A DNA stretch of 64,000 nucleotides from Rhodococcus sp. 1168 (GCF_002091955.1 NZ_MKKY01000073.1:1-64000), one strand, 5' to 3'; shown: positions 28,502 to 37,753, numbered from the stretch's first letter. A program made the numbers and translations. Notes: generated by a model from the letters alone, not told the origin.

Positions 28502-29139
28502 CGGTTTCCTTCCACTCGGTGTCGCGGATTCCACGATCCCATGCCGAGCACGATGAGGCGGACTTGCTGCTCGGTGCGGCGCACCAGTTCTTGTTCTTCC
28601 GGGCTTCCTTGGCGGTCGATCTCCAACAGGCCGACGGTCGCGGTCAACATCGTGGAGACGATGAGGTCCGCAGCCATCTCCAAGTCGGCGACATCCCATG
28701 CCGCAAGACCTGGCATGCGGGCGAGATCGACGGTCAACTCGCTGACGAACATTCGCAGTTCGGTCGCGAATGCTTGTCGTACCGCGGTGACGCCGCCGTA
28801 TCGTTCTCGAGAGAGGAATCGGAACTGCTCTTCGTGGCTACGCATCTGCCGAACCAGGATCGCGAACGATTCGGCCGCATTCTTGACGCTCGGATCCTTA
28901 CGCGCGTCGCGCAACATTTGTCGCAGCATTCGCATCGAATCCTCGACCAGGGCGACACCCAGGTCTTCCATCGATGAGAAGTGGCGATAGAACGCAGTAG
29001 GAACGATCCCCGCCGATCGAGCCACCTCGCGCAGACTCACGCTTGCGAAGGAGCGATCTCTCAGCAGTTCGAGAGTGCCGTCCATGAGCGCCTTCCTGGT
29101 GCGTTCCTTGCGTTCGGCTCGGGTGCCCGGTTCTGTCAC
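28498..29139 (-). CDS. TetR-family regulator, MadR/DesT-like
   Basis: 213 residues if GTG 29139 is used; the frame is open to 29214. The DNA-binding part RAERKERTRKALMDGTLELL, then SLREVARSAGIVPTAFYRHF, is the hallmark of the DesT/MadR group, which senses acyl-CoA and represses fatty-acid desaturase genes (P. aeruginosa DesT; mycobacterial MadR). It is divergent from a reductase-desaturase operon, exactly the DesT layout. It is translated with an alpha/beta hydrolase. Control of the desaturase through the palindrome at 29293-29310 is inferred. Confidence 0.85.
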   Translation of the reverse strand: MTEPGTRAERKERTRKALMDGTLELLRDRSFASVSLREVARSAGIVPTAFYRHFSSMEDLGVALVEDSMRMLRQMLRDARKDPSVKNAAESFAILVRQMRSHEEQFRFLSRERYGGVTAVRQAFATELRMFVSELTVDLARMPGLAAWDVADLEMAADLIVSTMLTATVGLLEIDRQGSPEEQELVRRTEQQVRLIVLGMGSWNPRHRVEGNR

Positions 29140-29292
29140 GGGTTCGAGTTTATGACTGTCCACTGAGCGCGTACTCCCGGTCCTGAGCTCGATTCTTCCA
29201 GGGACGTGATGCACGTCATACCGTGCGCGTATTTGTTCTTGCTGTCACATTGACGTTGACAGCTCGGGGTGTCGATCTGCCACACTCATTCT

Positions 29293-29310
29293 AGTGCACA
29301 TCCGTACACT
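29293..29310. promoter_or_regulatory. Probable TetR (MadR/DesT-like) operator of the desaturase operon
   Basis: Quasi-palindrome AGTGCAC-ATCC-GTACACT (one mismatched pair in seven), in the divergent region about 40 bases before the reductase start. Size and position fit a TetR dimer site. Confidence 0.6.
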
Positions 29311-29349
29311 GAAATGGTTCTGCCGTTTCGACCGGTACCGGGAGGCGAA

Positions 29350-30462
29350 ATGACACTTCATCAGAAGTCGCGAAGATCGCGGCTGCCGAGCACTTTCTCT
29401 CTGTTGTCCTTGTTCGAGGCGATGGCGACCCCGCACGCGCTCGATCGCTATCTGGAACTCGTCGACCCGATGACCACGGTCCGCGATCTTCGCGCCGAGA
29501 TCACCGCGGTGCATCGCTCCACTCGCGACACGGTGACCTTGACAATGCGCCCAACGCAGCAGTGGCGAGGTTTCGAGGCAGGTCAATTCGTGCAGGTCGG
29601 AGTCGTCATCGACGGTGTCCGTCACACCCGCTGCTACTCGCCGAGCTGCTCCCAGTACCGCGATGACGGTCGAATCGAACTGACCGTGAAGGCGCATCCG
29701 GAAGGGTTGGTCTCTCGGTATCTGCATGCAAACGCCCGCGAGGGGCTGGTTGTCAGTCTTTCCCAGGCGGGCGGGACCTTTCACCTCCCGCGGCCAAGGC
29801 CGGCCGGCGTACTTCTCATCAGCGGCGGTAGCGGAATCACTCCCGTGCTGTCGATGTTGAGGACGCTGCTGGACGAGGGGTACAGCGGCGACCTCACCTT
29901 CTTGCACTACGCGTACACCGAAAGCGACGTCTCTCATCGGAGTGAGCTCGACGCCATTGCAGCAGGACGCGACAACATCCGCATCGTGTTCGCTTACACC
30001 GATCAGGAGGAAGGCGGCGATCTGCACGGCTTCTTCGGCGCCGAGCACCTCCGATCCGCCGCACCTTGGTACGCGGACGCCGAGACGTATCTGTGCGGCC
30101 CGCCCGGACTGATGCGTGGCGTCGAAAATGTGTATGCCGATCTGGGTCTCGAAGACCGTCTTCACCTCGAAGAATTTGCGCCGCCCCTGGCAGTGGTCAC
30201 CGGCGACGTCGAAGGCGAGGTGTCCTTCACCGAGAGCGGCAAGGTCGGTGACAACTCCGGTCTGACACTTCTCGAGCAGGCCGAAGAGGCGGGTCTGACC
30301 CCCGCATACGGATGTCGGATGGGGATCTGTTTCACCTGCACCTCGGTCAAGACATCCGGATGTACCAAAAACATCAAAACCGGTGAGACGGACAGTGAGC
30401 CGGACAAGAAGATCCAGCTGTGTGTCTCGGTGCCGGTCGGTGATGTCGCCATCGAGATCTGA
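29350..30462 (+). CDS. Ferredoxin-type oxidoreductase, electron donor to the desaturase (Rv3230c-like)
   Basis: 370 residues from ATG 29350 with GGGAGGCG upstream. The domain order is FAD-binding reductase (HTRCYSPSCSQYRDDGRIEL), then NAD(P)-binding (VLLISGGSGITPVLSMLRTL; YLCGPPGLM), then a C-terminal plant-type 2Fe-2S ferredoxin (YGCRMGICFTCTSVKTSG with the fourth Cys in IQLCVSVPVGD). In M. tuberculosis, Rv3230c passes electrons from NADPH to the desaturase DesA3 next door. Here the desaturase follows 49 bases later, so the same pairing holds. Confidence 0.92.
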   Translation: MTLHQKSRRSRLPSTFSLLSLFEAMATPHALDRYLELVDPMTTVRDLRAEITAVHRSTRDTVTLTMRPTQQWRGFEAGQFVQVGVVIDGVRHTRCYSPSCSQYRDDGRIELTVKAHPEGLVSRYLHANAREGLVVSLSQAGGTFHLPRPRPAGVLLISGGSGITPVLSMLRTLLDEGYSGDLTFLHYAYTESDVSHRSELDAIAAGRDNIRIVFAYTDQEEGGDLHGFFGAEHLRSAAPWYADAETYLCGPPGLMRGVENVYADLGLEDRLHLEEFAPPLAVVTGDVEGEVSFTESGKVGDNSGLTLLEQAEEAGLTPAYGCRMGICFTCTSVKTSGCTKNIKTGETDSEPDKKIQLCVSVPVGDVAIEI

Positions 30463-30511
30463 GCAGTTCACCGCGCGCCGCTACACATCGATCCGAAACG
30501 GAGAGTGTTCA

Positions 30512-31696
30512 ATGTTCGGAATTCCATCACCATCGTTGTCCCTGTTGCCATTCATGAGTACTTCGGACTCGCCCCGAGAGCAACCCGTGCCCACAACGCT
30601 CTCCTACGAACAAGTCCAAGAGCTCGGCCGCGAGCTGGACGAGATGCGAGCTCGCACCGTCGCGAAGCTCGGCAGCGAGGACCGGGAGTACATCTACAAG
30701 GTCATCAAGGCGCAGCGCGGGCTCGAAATTACTGGCCGCGCCCTGATGTATCTACCGTTCCTGCCGCCGGCATGGCTGGCCGGAGTCGGTGCACTGGGGC
30801 TGTCGAAGATTCTCGACAACATGGAGATCGGGCACAACGTCATGCACGGTCAGTACGACTGGATGCGTGAGCCGGAGTTCAACTCCCAGGTCTTCGAATG
30901 GGACACGGTATGCCCGGCCGATCAGTGGAAGCACTCGCACAACTACATGCACCACACCTTCACCAATATCGTCGGCAAGGACCGCGATATCGGATACAGC
31001 CTGCTTCGCATGGACGAGGGGCAGAAGTGGAATCCGTACTACCTCGGCAACCCGGTGTATGCGTTCTTCCTGATGCTGCTCTTCGAATGGGGCGTGATGC
31101 TCCACGATCTGGAGATCGAGAACGTCGTCCAGGGCAAGCGCAAATGGCACGACGTCCAGCCATTGCTGGCGGGCATGTGGCGTAAAGCAGGCAAACAGGT
31201 TCTTAAGGACTACCTCATCTTCCCAGCGCTGAGCGGGCCATTCTTCGCCTCCACAGCCGTGGGAAACGTCGGGGCGAACCTGATGCGGAACCTGTGGACC
31301 TACTCGATCATTTTCTGTGGGCACTTTCCCACCGGCGTGCAGACCTTCACCGAGAACGAGACATCCGACGAGTCGCAGGGTGAGTGGTATGTCCGCCAGA
31401 TGCTTGGGTCCGCGAACATCGAGGGAAGTCCGCTGTTCCACATCATGTCCGGCAATCTGTCGCATCAGATCGAGCACCACCTTTTCCCCGATCTACCTGC
31501 GCACCGATACCCGGAGTTGGCCCCCGAGGTCGAAGCGCTCTGCGAAAAGTACGGATTTCCGTACAACTCCGGTGGGTTCTTCAACCAGATCGGGTCCGTC
31601 TGGGGCAAGATTTTCAAGCTCGCACTGCCCAATTCACTCACCGGTGCGAAGCCATCAGTCGGTGTTATCGTCGAGCGCAAGAAGGTAGCTGCATAG
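30512..31696 (+). CDS. desA3: Membrane acyl-CoA delta-9 desaturase (DesA3-like)
   Basis: 394 residues from ATG 30512. Three His boxes are present: GHNVMHGQY, HSHNYMHH and HQIEHHLFP, which hold the di-iron centre. Hydrophobic segments (YLPFLPPAWLAGVGALGL, NPVYAFFLMLLFEWGVML) place it in the membrane. With the upstream reductase it should introduce a cis double bond in stearoyl- or palmitoyl-CoA, giving oleic or palmitoleic acid. Length fits Rv3229c. The last codon region overlaps the next small gene by one base. Probably repressed by the divergent TetR regulator. Confidence 0.92.
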   Translation: MFGIPSPSLSLLPFMSTSDSPREQPVPTTLSYEQVQELGRELDEMRARTVAKLGSEDREYIYKVIKAQRGLEITGRALMYLPFLPPAWLAGVGALGLSKILDNMEIGHNVMHGQYDWMREPEFNSQVFEWDTVCPADQWKHSHNYMHHTFTNIVGKDRDIGYSLLRMDEGQKWNPYYLGNPVYAFFLMLLFEWGVMLHDLEIENVVQGKRKWHDVQPLLAGMWRKAGKQVLKDYLIFPALSGPFFASTAVGNVGANLMRNLWTYSIIFCGHFPTGVQTFTENETSDESQGEWYVRQMLGSANIEGSPLFHIMSGNLSHQIEHHLFPDLPAHRYPELAPEVEALCEKYGFPYNSGGFFNQIGSVWGKIFKLALPNSLTGAKPSVGVIVERKKVAA

Positions 31697-31965
31697 TGAC
31701 CGGAGCCGAGTTCCGACCGAATCAGGGGTGGCCAGAGGTGGTAGGGAAGTTCGAGCGCAACAAGGACACAATTCAGGAATTGACGGAGTCCGCAGCCACA
31801 CACGTCGGCAAAATCGCTGTCATCATCGCCGGAGCAGTGCGCGATGTGACCCGCGAGATCGGCGACTGGGTCTCCGACGGTGTCGAAATGCGTGAGGCTG
31901 CACGCAAGGCCCGAGATGATTCACCGGGCGGCACGGTCATCAACGGAGAGTTCGAGAGCCGCTGA
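31696..31965 (+). CDS. Small coupled protein downstream of the desaturase, unknown
   Basis: 89 residues. The GTG start at 31696 shares a base with the TAG stop of the desaturase, so translation is coupled. The sequence has no Cys, and a central helix (ESAATHVGKIAVIIAGAVRD) is weakly hydrophobic. The rest is charged (GKFERNKDTIQELT; MREAARKARDD). It looks like a small amphipathic, perhaps membrane-associated helical protein. I do not recognise a family. Its place suggests a helper for the desaturase complex. The 3' end overlaps the convergent MFS gene by 45 bases. Confidence 0.65.
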   Translation: MTGAEFRPNQGWPEVVGKFERNKDTIQELTESAATHVGKIAVIIAGAVRDVTREIGDWVSDGVEMREAARKARDDSPGGTVINGEFESR

Positions 31966-33561
31966 GGGTCGCTCCCTACGTGAGACCTCGAGTACACGTA
32001 GGGAGGCGACCAGGCCGAAGACGAGGAATGAGAGTGCGGCGAACAATGACCACTGAGTCGCCGAAGCGAAAGCCTCGGACAACTGCCGGACGATTTCGTC
32101 GGGAGCGTGGCTTTCGCGCAATCCGGTGATCGCGCCACCTGCGGACTCTCGAGTGGCATCGGCGAACTTTTCCGCCGGACCTTCGATCCCGCCAAGATAG
32201 TGGGCCAGCCCCACCGACAGCACGGCACCGACTACCGCAGAGCCGAGCGCCGAGCCAACTTGCCGGACGGTGCTCTGCGTGGCAGAACCCTGACCGGACA
32301 GGTCCACCGGGATGTCGGCCAGGACGGTGCTGGTGAGTTGCGCGGATGCCAGGCCGAGGCCCACGCCGTAGATCACCAGCACAGCGCCGATCGTGACGGG
32401 GGAGGTGTCTGCGCTGAGGACCACAGCGAGAACCAGCACACCGATGATCTCCAGTGCGACGCCAACAACGACTGTGCCGGCCGCGCCGATCATGGCCGCC
32501 AGGTGGCGTGCCATGGTGCCGGAGAGGAATGCGCCGGCCGCCATCGTCGCGAGTACGAACCCCGCGCCGAGGGTGCCGAGGCCGATGGCGTTGATCAGGA
32601 ACAGCGGCAGCGCGAAGATCAGACCGAACTCGCCGACCGCGATCATCATCGCCGCTACGTTCCCCCAGCTGAAGGTGGGGGTGAAGAAAATGTGCAGATC
32701 CAACAGCGCCGATCGAGCGACCCTGGCGCGGTGGCGTTCCCAAAAGACGAACAGCGTCAGCGCGACGGCGGCTACGAGCAACAAGACCGGCACGATCGAG
32801 ATGGGCTTGTCCGTCGACCACGTCACGCCGAAAAGACTCGAGTCTTGGAGGGGCTGCCACCAACCGAGGGAACTGCCCTCGATTATCGCGAAGACCAGCG
32901 CACCGAAACCGATCGCGCTGAGCAACAGCCCATCCATGTCGAAGCCGGGGCGGTTGTCACTGGAGCGGGTCTCGGGGACGACGGCCACCGCCGCGACTAT
33001 CAGGACAACGCCGATGGGGACGTTGACGTAGAAGATCCATTGCCAGCTGAACGCGCTGGTGAGCCAGCCTCCGAGCAGCGGGCCGATAGCGGCGGCACCG
33101 GCCATGACCGCACCCCAGACACCGAACGCGGCGGCCCGGTCCTTGCCTCGAAAGGTCGCGTTGACCGTAGAAAGCGTGGATGGCAATATGCACGCGCCGC
33201 CGACGCCCTGAAGTGCACGCGCGGAGATGAGCATCTCCGCGCTGCCGGACTTCGCGGCCCAGAAACTGCCGGCCAGAAACAGTGCGATGCCGACGATGAA
33301 TATGTTGCGCCTGCCCAGGCGGTCTCCGAGATTGCCGGTGGTCAGCAGCAGTGCGGCGAACACAATCGAGTAGAGCGAGTTCACCCACTGTGCATCGGTG
33401 ATATTCAGGCCCAAGTCGTCGATGATCGTCGGGAGTGTGACTGCGACGATAGTGCCGTCCATGACGATCATCGCCAGGCCCAACGCGAGGACGACGAGGC
33501 TCCACCACTTCGATACGCGTGGAGCCGCAGGGACTGCAATGGCCTTTTCGCTTTTCGTCAC
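31921..33561 (-). CDS. MFS drug transporter, DHA2 (14-helix, EmrB/QacA) family
   Basis: 546 residues. Motif D1 is LVVLALGLAMIVMDGTIVAV, the loop 2-3 motif is GNLGDRLGRRNIFIVG, motif C is GAVMAGAAAIGPLLGGWL, and many hydrophobic helices follow. This is the proton-driven multidrug exporter type with 14 helices, as in M. smegmatis LfrA. Substrates cannot be read. No regulator gene is adjacent, and the start is GTG. The C-terminal tail (about 15 residues) is encoded antisense to the small desaturase-linked gene. Confidence 0.9.
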   Translation of the reverse strand: MTKSEKAIAVPAAPRVSKWWSLVVLALGLAMIVMDGTIVAVTLPTIIDDLGLNITDAQWVNSLYSIVFAALLLTTGNLGDRLGRRNIFIVGIALFLAGSFWAAKSGSAEMLISARALQGVGGACILPSTLSTVNATFRGKDRAAAFGVWGAVMAGAAAIGPLLGGWLTSAFSWQWIFYVNVPIGVVLIVAAVAVVPETRSSDNRPGFDMDGLLLSAIGFGALVFAIIEGSSLGWWQPLQDSSLFGVTWSTDKPISIVPVLLLVAAVALTLFVFWERHRARVARSALLDLHIFFTPTFSWGNVAAMMIAVGEFGLIFALPLFLINAIGLGTLGAGFVLATMAAGAFLSGTMARHLAAMIGAAGTVVVGVALEIIGVLVLAVVLSADTSPVTIGAVLVIYGVGLGLASAQLTSTVLADIPVDLSGQGSATQSTVRQVGSALGSAVVGAVLSVGLAHYLGGIEGPAEKFADATRESAGGAITGLRESHAPDEIVRQLSEAFASATQWSLFAALSFLVFGLVASLRVLEVSRRERPSAALELSVDDRAAR

Positions 33562-33637
33562 GGTGTCACTTTAGATTTCACGTCGATTGACGCGCATCAA
33601 TCGAAAGTTGTAACCCAGACGCGTTCATGGCAATGGC

Positions 33638-34780
33638 CTACACGGCGGGGTGTGGGTACTCCGGACTGCGATGTTGGAACGCAAGGATGTTGGGGTTGGC
33701 AATTACGCCCTCGCGAATCTCGATTGCCTTCCTTATCGTTTCGTCACTGTCCCACGACGCAGGCCCGTCCAAGACGATCCGAAGATAGGGGAGAAGCGAT
33801 TCGCTGACTTCCCATGTAGCGGAGTCCCACAGATAGGACGGACTGTGGTCGACTGCGTAGTACCGAACGTTGTCGCCGACGGTGAACATGGGATCGGTGA
33901 ACGAGGTCGGCCGGGCCCATTCGAACCCCATTCCCTCGTCGCACGACACATCGACAACGAGCGTTCCCGGATTGATCGACGGTAAGTCGTCGTTCATCAG
34001 GAATGTCAACGGCGCGTTGGTGTCCTGCAGTACGCAGTTGACGATGATGTCGTGATCGCCGAGGAACCCGGACAGCGGCACCCTGCCTGTTTCGGTCAAG
34101 GCGCGGCTGCGGCGCGGATTGTCGCCGTCCAAGTCGAAATTGACGATGCGTGCGGAATGTATGGGTGAGCTGACAGCGGTTACTCCGCGCTGGGTGAGGA
34201 CATCCACGTCGTGAATGCCATGCGCGTTGAGTGCCGTGACAGCGCCGCGAGCAGTTGCTCCGAAACCTATGACTGCAGCGCGAAGTCGGCGGCCGTAGTC
34301 CCCGGTCACACCGACGAGCTGCATCGCATGAAGGACGCTGCAGTATCCGGCGAGCTCATTGTTCTTGTGGAAGACGTGAAGGTTGAACCAACCCTCCGAG
34401 GTCCAATGATTCATCGCCTCGAACGCGATGAGGGTGAGCTTGCGATCGATAGCGATCTGCGTCAACTTCTCGTCCTGCACGCAGTGCGGCCACCCCCATA
34501 GAACTTGACCGGGTCGCAGCGTCCCGAGGTCCTCGGCAAGTGGCTTCGGGAGCAGAATCACATCGCATTCTGCGACGAGTTCTTCGCGAGTACGAATGCC
34601 GGCAACGAGTGTGCCGATATGGTCGTCGGAGATTCCGAACGGCTCGCCGTACCCAGCTTCGAAATACATTCGAGCTCTGAGGTCGGCGGCGATGCGATCG
34701 AGATGGAGCGGGTGAATGGGAAGTCGGCGTTCGTTCGGCTTACTCGACCGTGACGTGACGCCGAGGGTGAGCTGGTGCAC
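33638..34780 (-). CDS. N5-(carboxyethyl)ornithine-synthase-like / alanine dehydrogenase family enzyme
   Basis: 380 residues. It has the AlaDH/PNT-type N-terminal domain (PNERRLPIHPLHLDRI, FEAGYGEPFGISD) and a Rossmann part with RLRAAVIGFGATARGAVTAL. The sequence is closer to the N5-(carboxyethyl)ornithine synthases, which condense pyruvate with an amino acid using NADPH, than to true alanine dehydrogenases. The catalytic Lys/His region looks intact (LPKPLAED, FHKNNELAGY). It stands alone upstream of tRNA-Arg; GTG start. The natural amino acid is unknown. Confidence 0.75.
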   Translation of the reverse strand: MHQLTLGVTSRSSKPNERRLPIHPLHLDRIAADLRARMYFEAGYGEPFGISDDHIGTLVAGIRTREELVAECDVILLPKPLAEDLGTLRPGQVLWGWPHCVQDEKLTQIAIDRKLTLIAFEAMNHWTSEGWFNLHVFHKNNELAGYCSVLHAMQLVGVTGDYGRRLRAAVIGFGATARGAVTALNAHGIHDVDVLTQRGVTAVSSPIHSARIVNFDLDGDNPRRSRALTETGRVPLSGFLGDHDIIVNCVLQDTNAPLTFLMNDDLPSINPGTLVVDVSCDEGMGFEWARPTSFTDPMFTVGDNVRYYAVDHSPSYLWDSATWEVSESLLPYLRIVLDGPASWDSDETIRKAIEIREGVIANPNILAFQHRSPEYPHPAV

Positions 34781-34841
34781 TATGGCCCCTTCGGTTGAGC
34801 TCAGTCAACCACAATCGGACGTGCTCACTTCTCGGCTGGAG

Positions 34842-34914
34842 TGCCCCCGGCAGGATTCGAACCTGCGACCAATGGATTAGAAGGCCATTGCTCTATCCCC
34901 TGAGCTACGGAGGC
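34842..34914 (-). tRNA. tRNA-Arg (anticodon TCT)
   Basis: 73 bases. The acceptor GCCTCCG pairs with CGGGGGC with a G-U/wobble position, the anticodon arm is ATGGCCTTCTAATCCAT, and the T-arm is GCAGGTTCGAATCCTGC. The discriminator is A. CCA is not encoded. Confidence 0.95.
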
Positions 34915-35169
34915 GTGGCTCGGACAACACAAATAAATCCGTCCGAGCACGGTGGGTCAGTCTACATTCCGTATTGCAAGGTGATCCGCACGGAGGGGTT
35001 CGCCTCGATGAGAGTGTCGAGTTCCTCGCGTGGTGGTGCTTTCGCGGACCGCAGCAGGGGGTTTTTCTCGCGCCTCGCTCGTGGCGCGGGCCACATGATC
35101 TACGACGGCTCGTAGCAGTTGCGGGCGCTGGCGTTCCCGCCGCGGCGCGGACCTCCTACTCTGGAGGGT

Positions 35170-37233
35170 ATGGCAGCACCGGAAGTGGATCGGACCGAGA
35201 CGTCGAGCATGGCTGGAGCCGAGGCCGGGCCAGGTTCCAAGGCTATGTCGGGGTCGGCGACGACGTCCGTTTTCGCTGCCGCGGGCGCGATAGCAGGCAT
35301 TGTCGCAGCGCTGGTGGTGACGCTGTCTGCCTCGGACGCGTTGGTCCTGCTCGGTATTCCGGATCCAGGACCGGCCACGGTCTACGGACTTCCTGCGGTG
35401 CGCGCGATCGGTGAGGTCGCCGTATCCATTGCTATCGGCTCGTTCTTGCTCGCGGCGTTCTTGGTTCCGCCGCAGAAGAGCGGGGTCCTCGACGTCGGTG
35501 GCTATCGGGCGGTTCGTACGGGATCCGTGGCAGCGATCATCTGGGCCGCGTGTGCCTTGGTGCTCGTCCCGCTGACCCTGTCCGATACGTCGGGTCAACC
35601 GTTCACCACGGCGATCCAACCGAGCAACCTGTGGGTCGCGCTCGAACAGGTCGAGATCGCTAGTGCGTGGCGCTGGACTGCGATCCTTGCTGTTCTCCTG
35701 GCGATCGCGTCGCGCGCCGTGCTGAGGTGGTCGTGGACACCACTGCTTCTCGTGTTTGCGCTCGGTACGTTGATGCCGATCGCTGCCACCGGCCATTCGT
35801 CCTCTGGTGGATCACACGACTTTGCAACCAACAGCTTGATTCTGCATCTCGTCGCGGCGACGCTGTGGGCGGGTGGACTCTTCGCGGTGTTGGCTCACGC
35901 ACGCCGCAAGGGCGCACATACCGATGTCGCTACTCGACGGTTCTCCACGATCGCAACTGTGTGTTTCGTGGTGATGGCCGTCAGTGGTGTCATCAACGCG
36001 TTCGTCCGGGTATCGGTGTCGAACCTTTTCGACTCCACGTACGGTCTGCTGGTTCTCGGGAAGATCACGGCGTTGACGGTGCTCGGATTCTTCGGGTGGA
36101 TTCAGCGGCGTAGGTCGCTTCCGGCCCTGGCTGCCGACCCCGAGTCTCGCGGAGCACTCATCCGATTCGCGGGCGCTGAGGTGCTCGTCTTCGCTGCGAC
36201 GATCGGACTTGCCGTCGGACTCGGCCGCACACCTCCGCCTTCGAATATCAATCCGAACCTTTCGCTTACCGAGGCCGCGTTGGGTTACAACCTGGACGGA
36301 CCACCGACCCTCGCGCTTCTGGCATTCGACTGGCGATTCGATCTGATCTTCGGTACCGCGTCGATACTGCTCGCGGTGATGTATCTGCTCGGCGTCCGTC
36401 GGCTCCGGAAACGAGGAGACGCGTGGCCGATGGGCCGCACTGTTGCGTTCATGCTCGGCTGCCTGACCTTGTTGATCGCCACATCCTCGGGGGTCGGCAA
36501 GTACTCGTCTGCGGTATTCAGCGTGCACATGGGTGGGCACATGGCGCTATCGATGCTTGCCCCGGTTCTGCTGGCGCTCGGTGGCGCGCTGACGCTGGCG
36601 TTACGCGCTCTGCCGGCAGCAGGGAAAAACGGAATTCCTGGGTTGCGGGAATGGCTGCTGATCGGTCTGCACAGCAAAGTCTCCCGATTCCTCACCCAAC
36701 CGATAGTTGCCGCAGTGCTGTTCGTCGGCGGCTTCTACGTGCTCTATCTCGGTGGGATCTTCGGTGCTGTCCTCGACAACCACACAGCTCACTTGTTGAT
36801 GAACGCGCACTTCATCCTCAGCGGCTACCTCTTCTACTGGGTGGTCATCGGAGTCGACCCGTCACCGAGGCCGATCCAACCCATTACCAAGCTCGCGATG
36901 GTGTTCGGGTCGCTGCCGTTCCACGCGTTCTTCGGTGTGGCGCTGATGAGCCAGACCACGGTGATGGGCGGCTGGTTCTACCGCTCCCTCGGACTCGACT
37001 GGAACGCAGATCTGCTCGGCGACCAGCAATTGGGCGGGGGTATCGCCTGGGCGACGGGCGAAATACCGCTCGTCCTGGTCATGCTCTCGCTGCTGATCCA
37101 GTGGTCCCGCAGTGACACCCGAAACGCGACCCGATCCGATCGTGCCGCCGAACGCGATCACGACGCCGATCTGGCCGCCCACAACGCCATGTTCACCGAG
37201 CTAGCGAAGCGTGATCGCGAAAGCGGACTCTGA
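35170..37233 (+). CDS. CopD-CtaG fusion membrane protein (Rv0102-like)
   Basis: 687 residues from ATG 35170. The N-terminal half has about nine helices and a CopD-like copper-import domain (LILHLVAATLWAGGLFAVLA; VVMAVSGVINAFVRV). The C-terminal half is a caa3-type CtaG domain (VFSVHMGGHMALSMLAPVLL; HLLMNAHFILSGYLFYW; LPFHAFFGVALMSQ). Several paired His and Met residues could carry copper. It matches Rv0102 of M. tuberculosis, proposed to deliver copper to cytochrome oxidase. The upstream frame to 35119 is a poor start. A MarR gene converges, 12 bases after its stop. Confidence 0.9.
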   Translation: MAAPEVDRTETSSMAGAEAGPGSKAMSGSATTSVFAAAGAIAGIVAALVVTLSASDALVLLGIPDPGPATVYGLPAVRAIGEVAVSIAIGSFLLAAFLVPPQKSGVLDVGGYRAVRTGSVAAIIWAACALVLVPLTLSDTSGQPFTTAIQPSNLWVALEQVEIASAWRWTAILAVLLAIASRAVLRWSWTPLLLVFALGTLMPIAATGHSSSGGSHDFATNSLILHLVAATLWAGGLFAVLAHARRKGAHTDVATRRFSTIATVCFVVMAVSGVINAFVRVSVSNLFDSTYGLLVLGKITALTVLGFFGWIQRRRSLPALAADPESRGALIRFAGAEVLVFAATIGLAVGLGRTPPPSNINPNLSLTEAALGYNLDGPPTLALLAFDWRFDLIFGTASILLAVMYLLGVRRLRKRGDAWPMGRTVAFMLGCLTLLIATSSGVGKYSSAVFSVHMGGHMALSMLAPVLLALGGALTLALRALPAAGKNGIPGLREWLLIGLHSKVSRFLTQPIVAAVLFVGGFYVLYLGGIFGAVLDNHTAHLLMNAHFILSGYLFYWVVIGVDPSPRPIQPITKLAMVFGSLPFHAFFGVALMSQTTVMGGWFYRSLGLDWNADLLGDQQLGGGIAWATGEIPLVLVMLSLLIQWSRSDTRNATRSDRAAERDHDADLAAHNAMFTELAKRDRESGL

Positions 37234-37245
37234 CTTTTCTCGAGC

Positions 37246-37671
37246 TCACCAGGCCGCGGTGATCTTGTCGAGGATCCGAGCCAACTGCTTGCGTTCTTCG
37301 GCATCGAGCGTGTCGAACAGTTCGGTGGCGACAGCCCGACGTGCGGAGTCGATCGCGTCGAGCTGGGTGCGCCCGGAGTCCGTCAACGAGACCAGTACGG
37401 CGCGTCGGTCCTGCGGGTCCGGTTCACGGATCACCAGCGCCGCGGATTCGAGCGAGTCGACGATGTCCGTGGCCGAGCGAGCAACGATGCGCAATCGGTC
37501 GGCGAGAGCGCTCAACCGCATCGGTTGCCCCTCGCGGGCAAGGACGTGAAGAGCGCGAGATTGCGACGGATTCAGACCGAACGGCTCGAGCGCATTCATG
37601 TGGGTGTGGCGTATTCGCCGTGCGACTGCCATGAACGAATCGGCGATGGTCGGGCTGTCTCCCGTAGGCAT
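37246..37671 (-). CDS. MarR-family transcriptional regulator
   Basis: 141 residues. The winged helix-turn-helix has SQSRALHVLAREGQPMRLSA, then ADRLRIVARSATDIVDSLES, and the wing DPQDRRAVLVSLTDSGR. Length is normal. It is divergent from an ABC exporter 83 bases away, with a perfect 15-base palindrome in between. It therefore very likely represses both itself and the exporter and is released by a toxic ligand. Confidence 0.92.
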   Translation of the reverse strand: MPTGDSPTIADSFMAVARRIRHTHMNALEPFGLNPSQSRALHVLAREGQPMRLSALADRLRIVARSATDIVDSLESAALVIREPDPQDRRAVLVSLTDSGRTQLDAIDSARRAVATELFDTLDAEERKQLARILDKITAAW

Positions 37672-37698
37672 GTCCGAAGCATAGCTTCATTGCTGGCA

Positions 37699-37713
37699 AC
37701 CTCATAATGAGGT
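37699..37713. promoter_or_regulatory. MarR-type operator in the divergent promoter region
   Basis: Perfect palindrome ACCTCAT-A-ATGAGGT, 28 bases from the MarR start and 41 bases from the ABC gene. Typical size for a MarR dimer. Confidence 0.7.
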
Positions 37714-37753
37714 AACCTCTGCTTTATGTCGTTCATCGAACCTGGAGGTCTTC

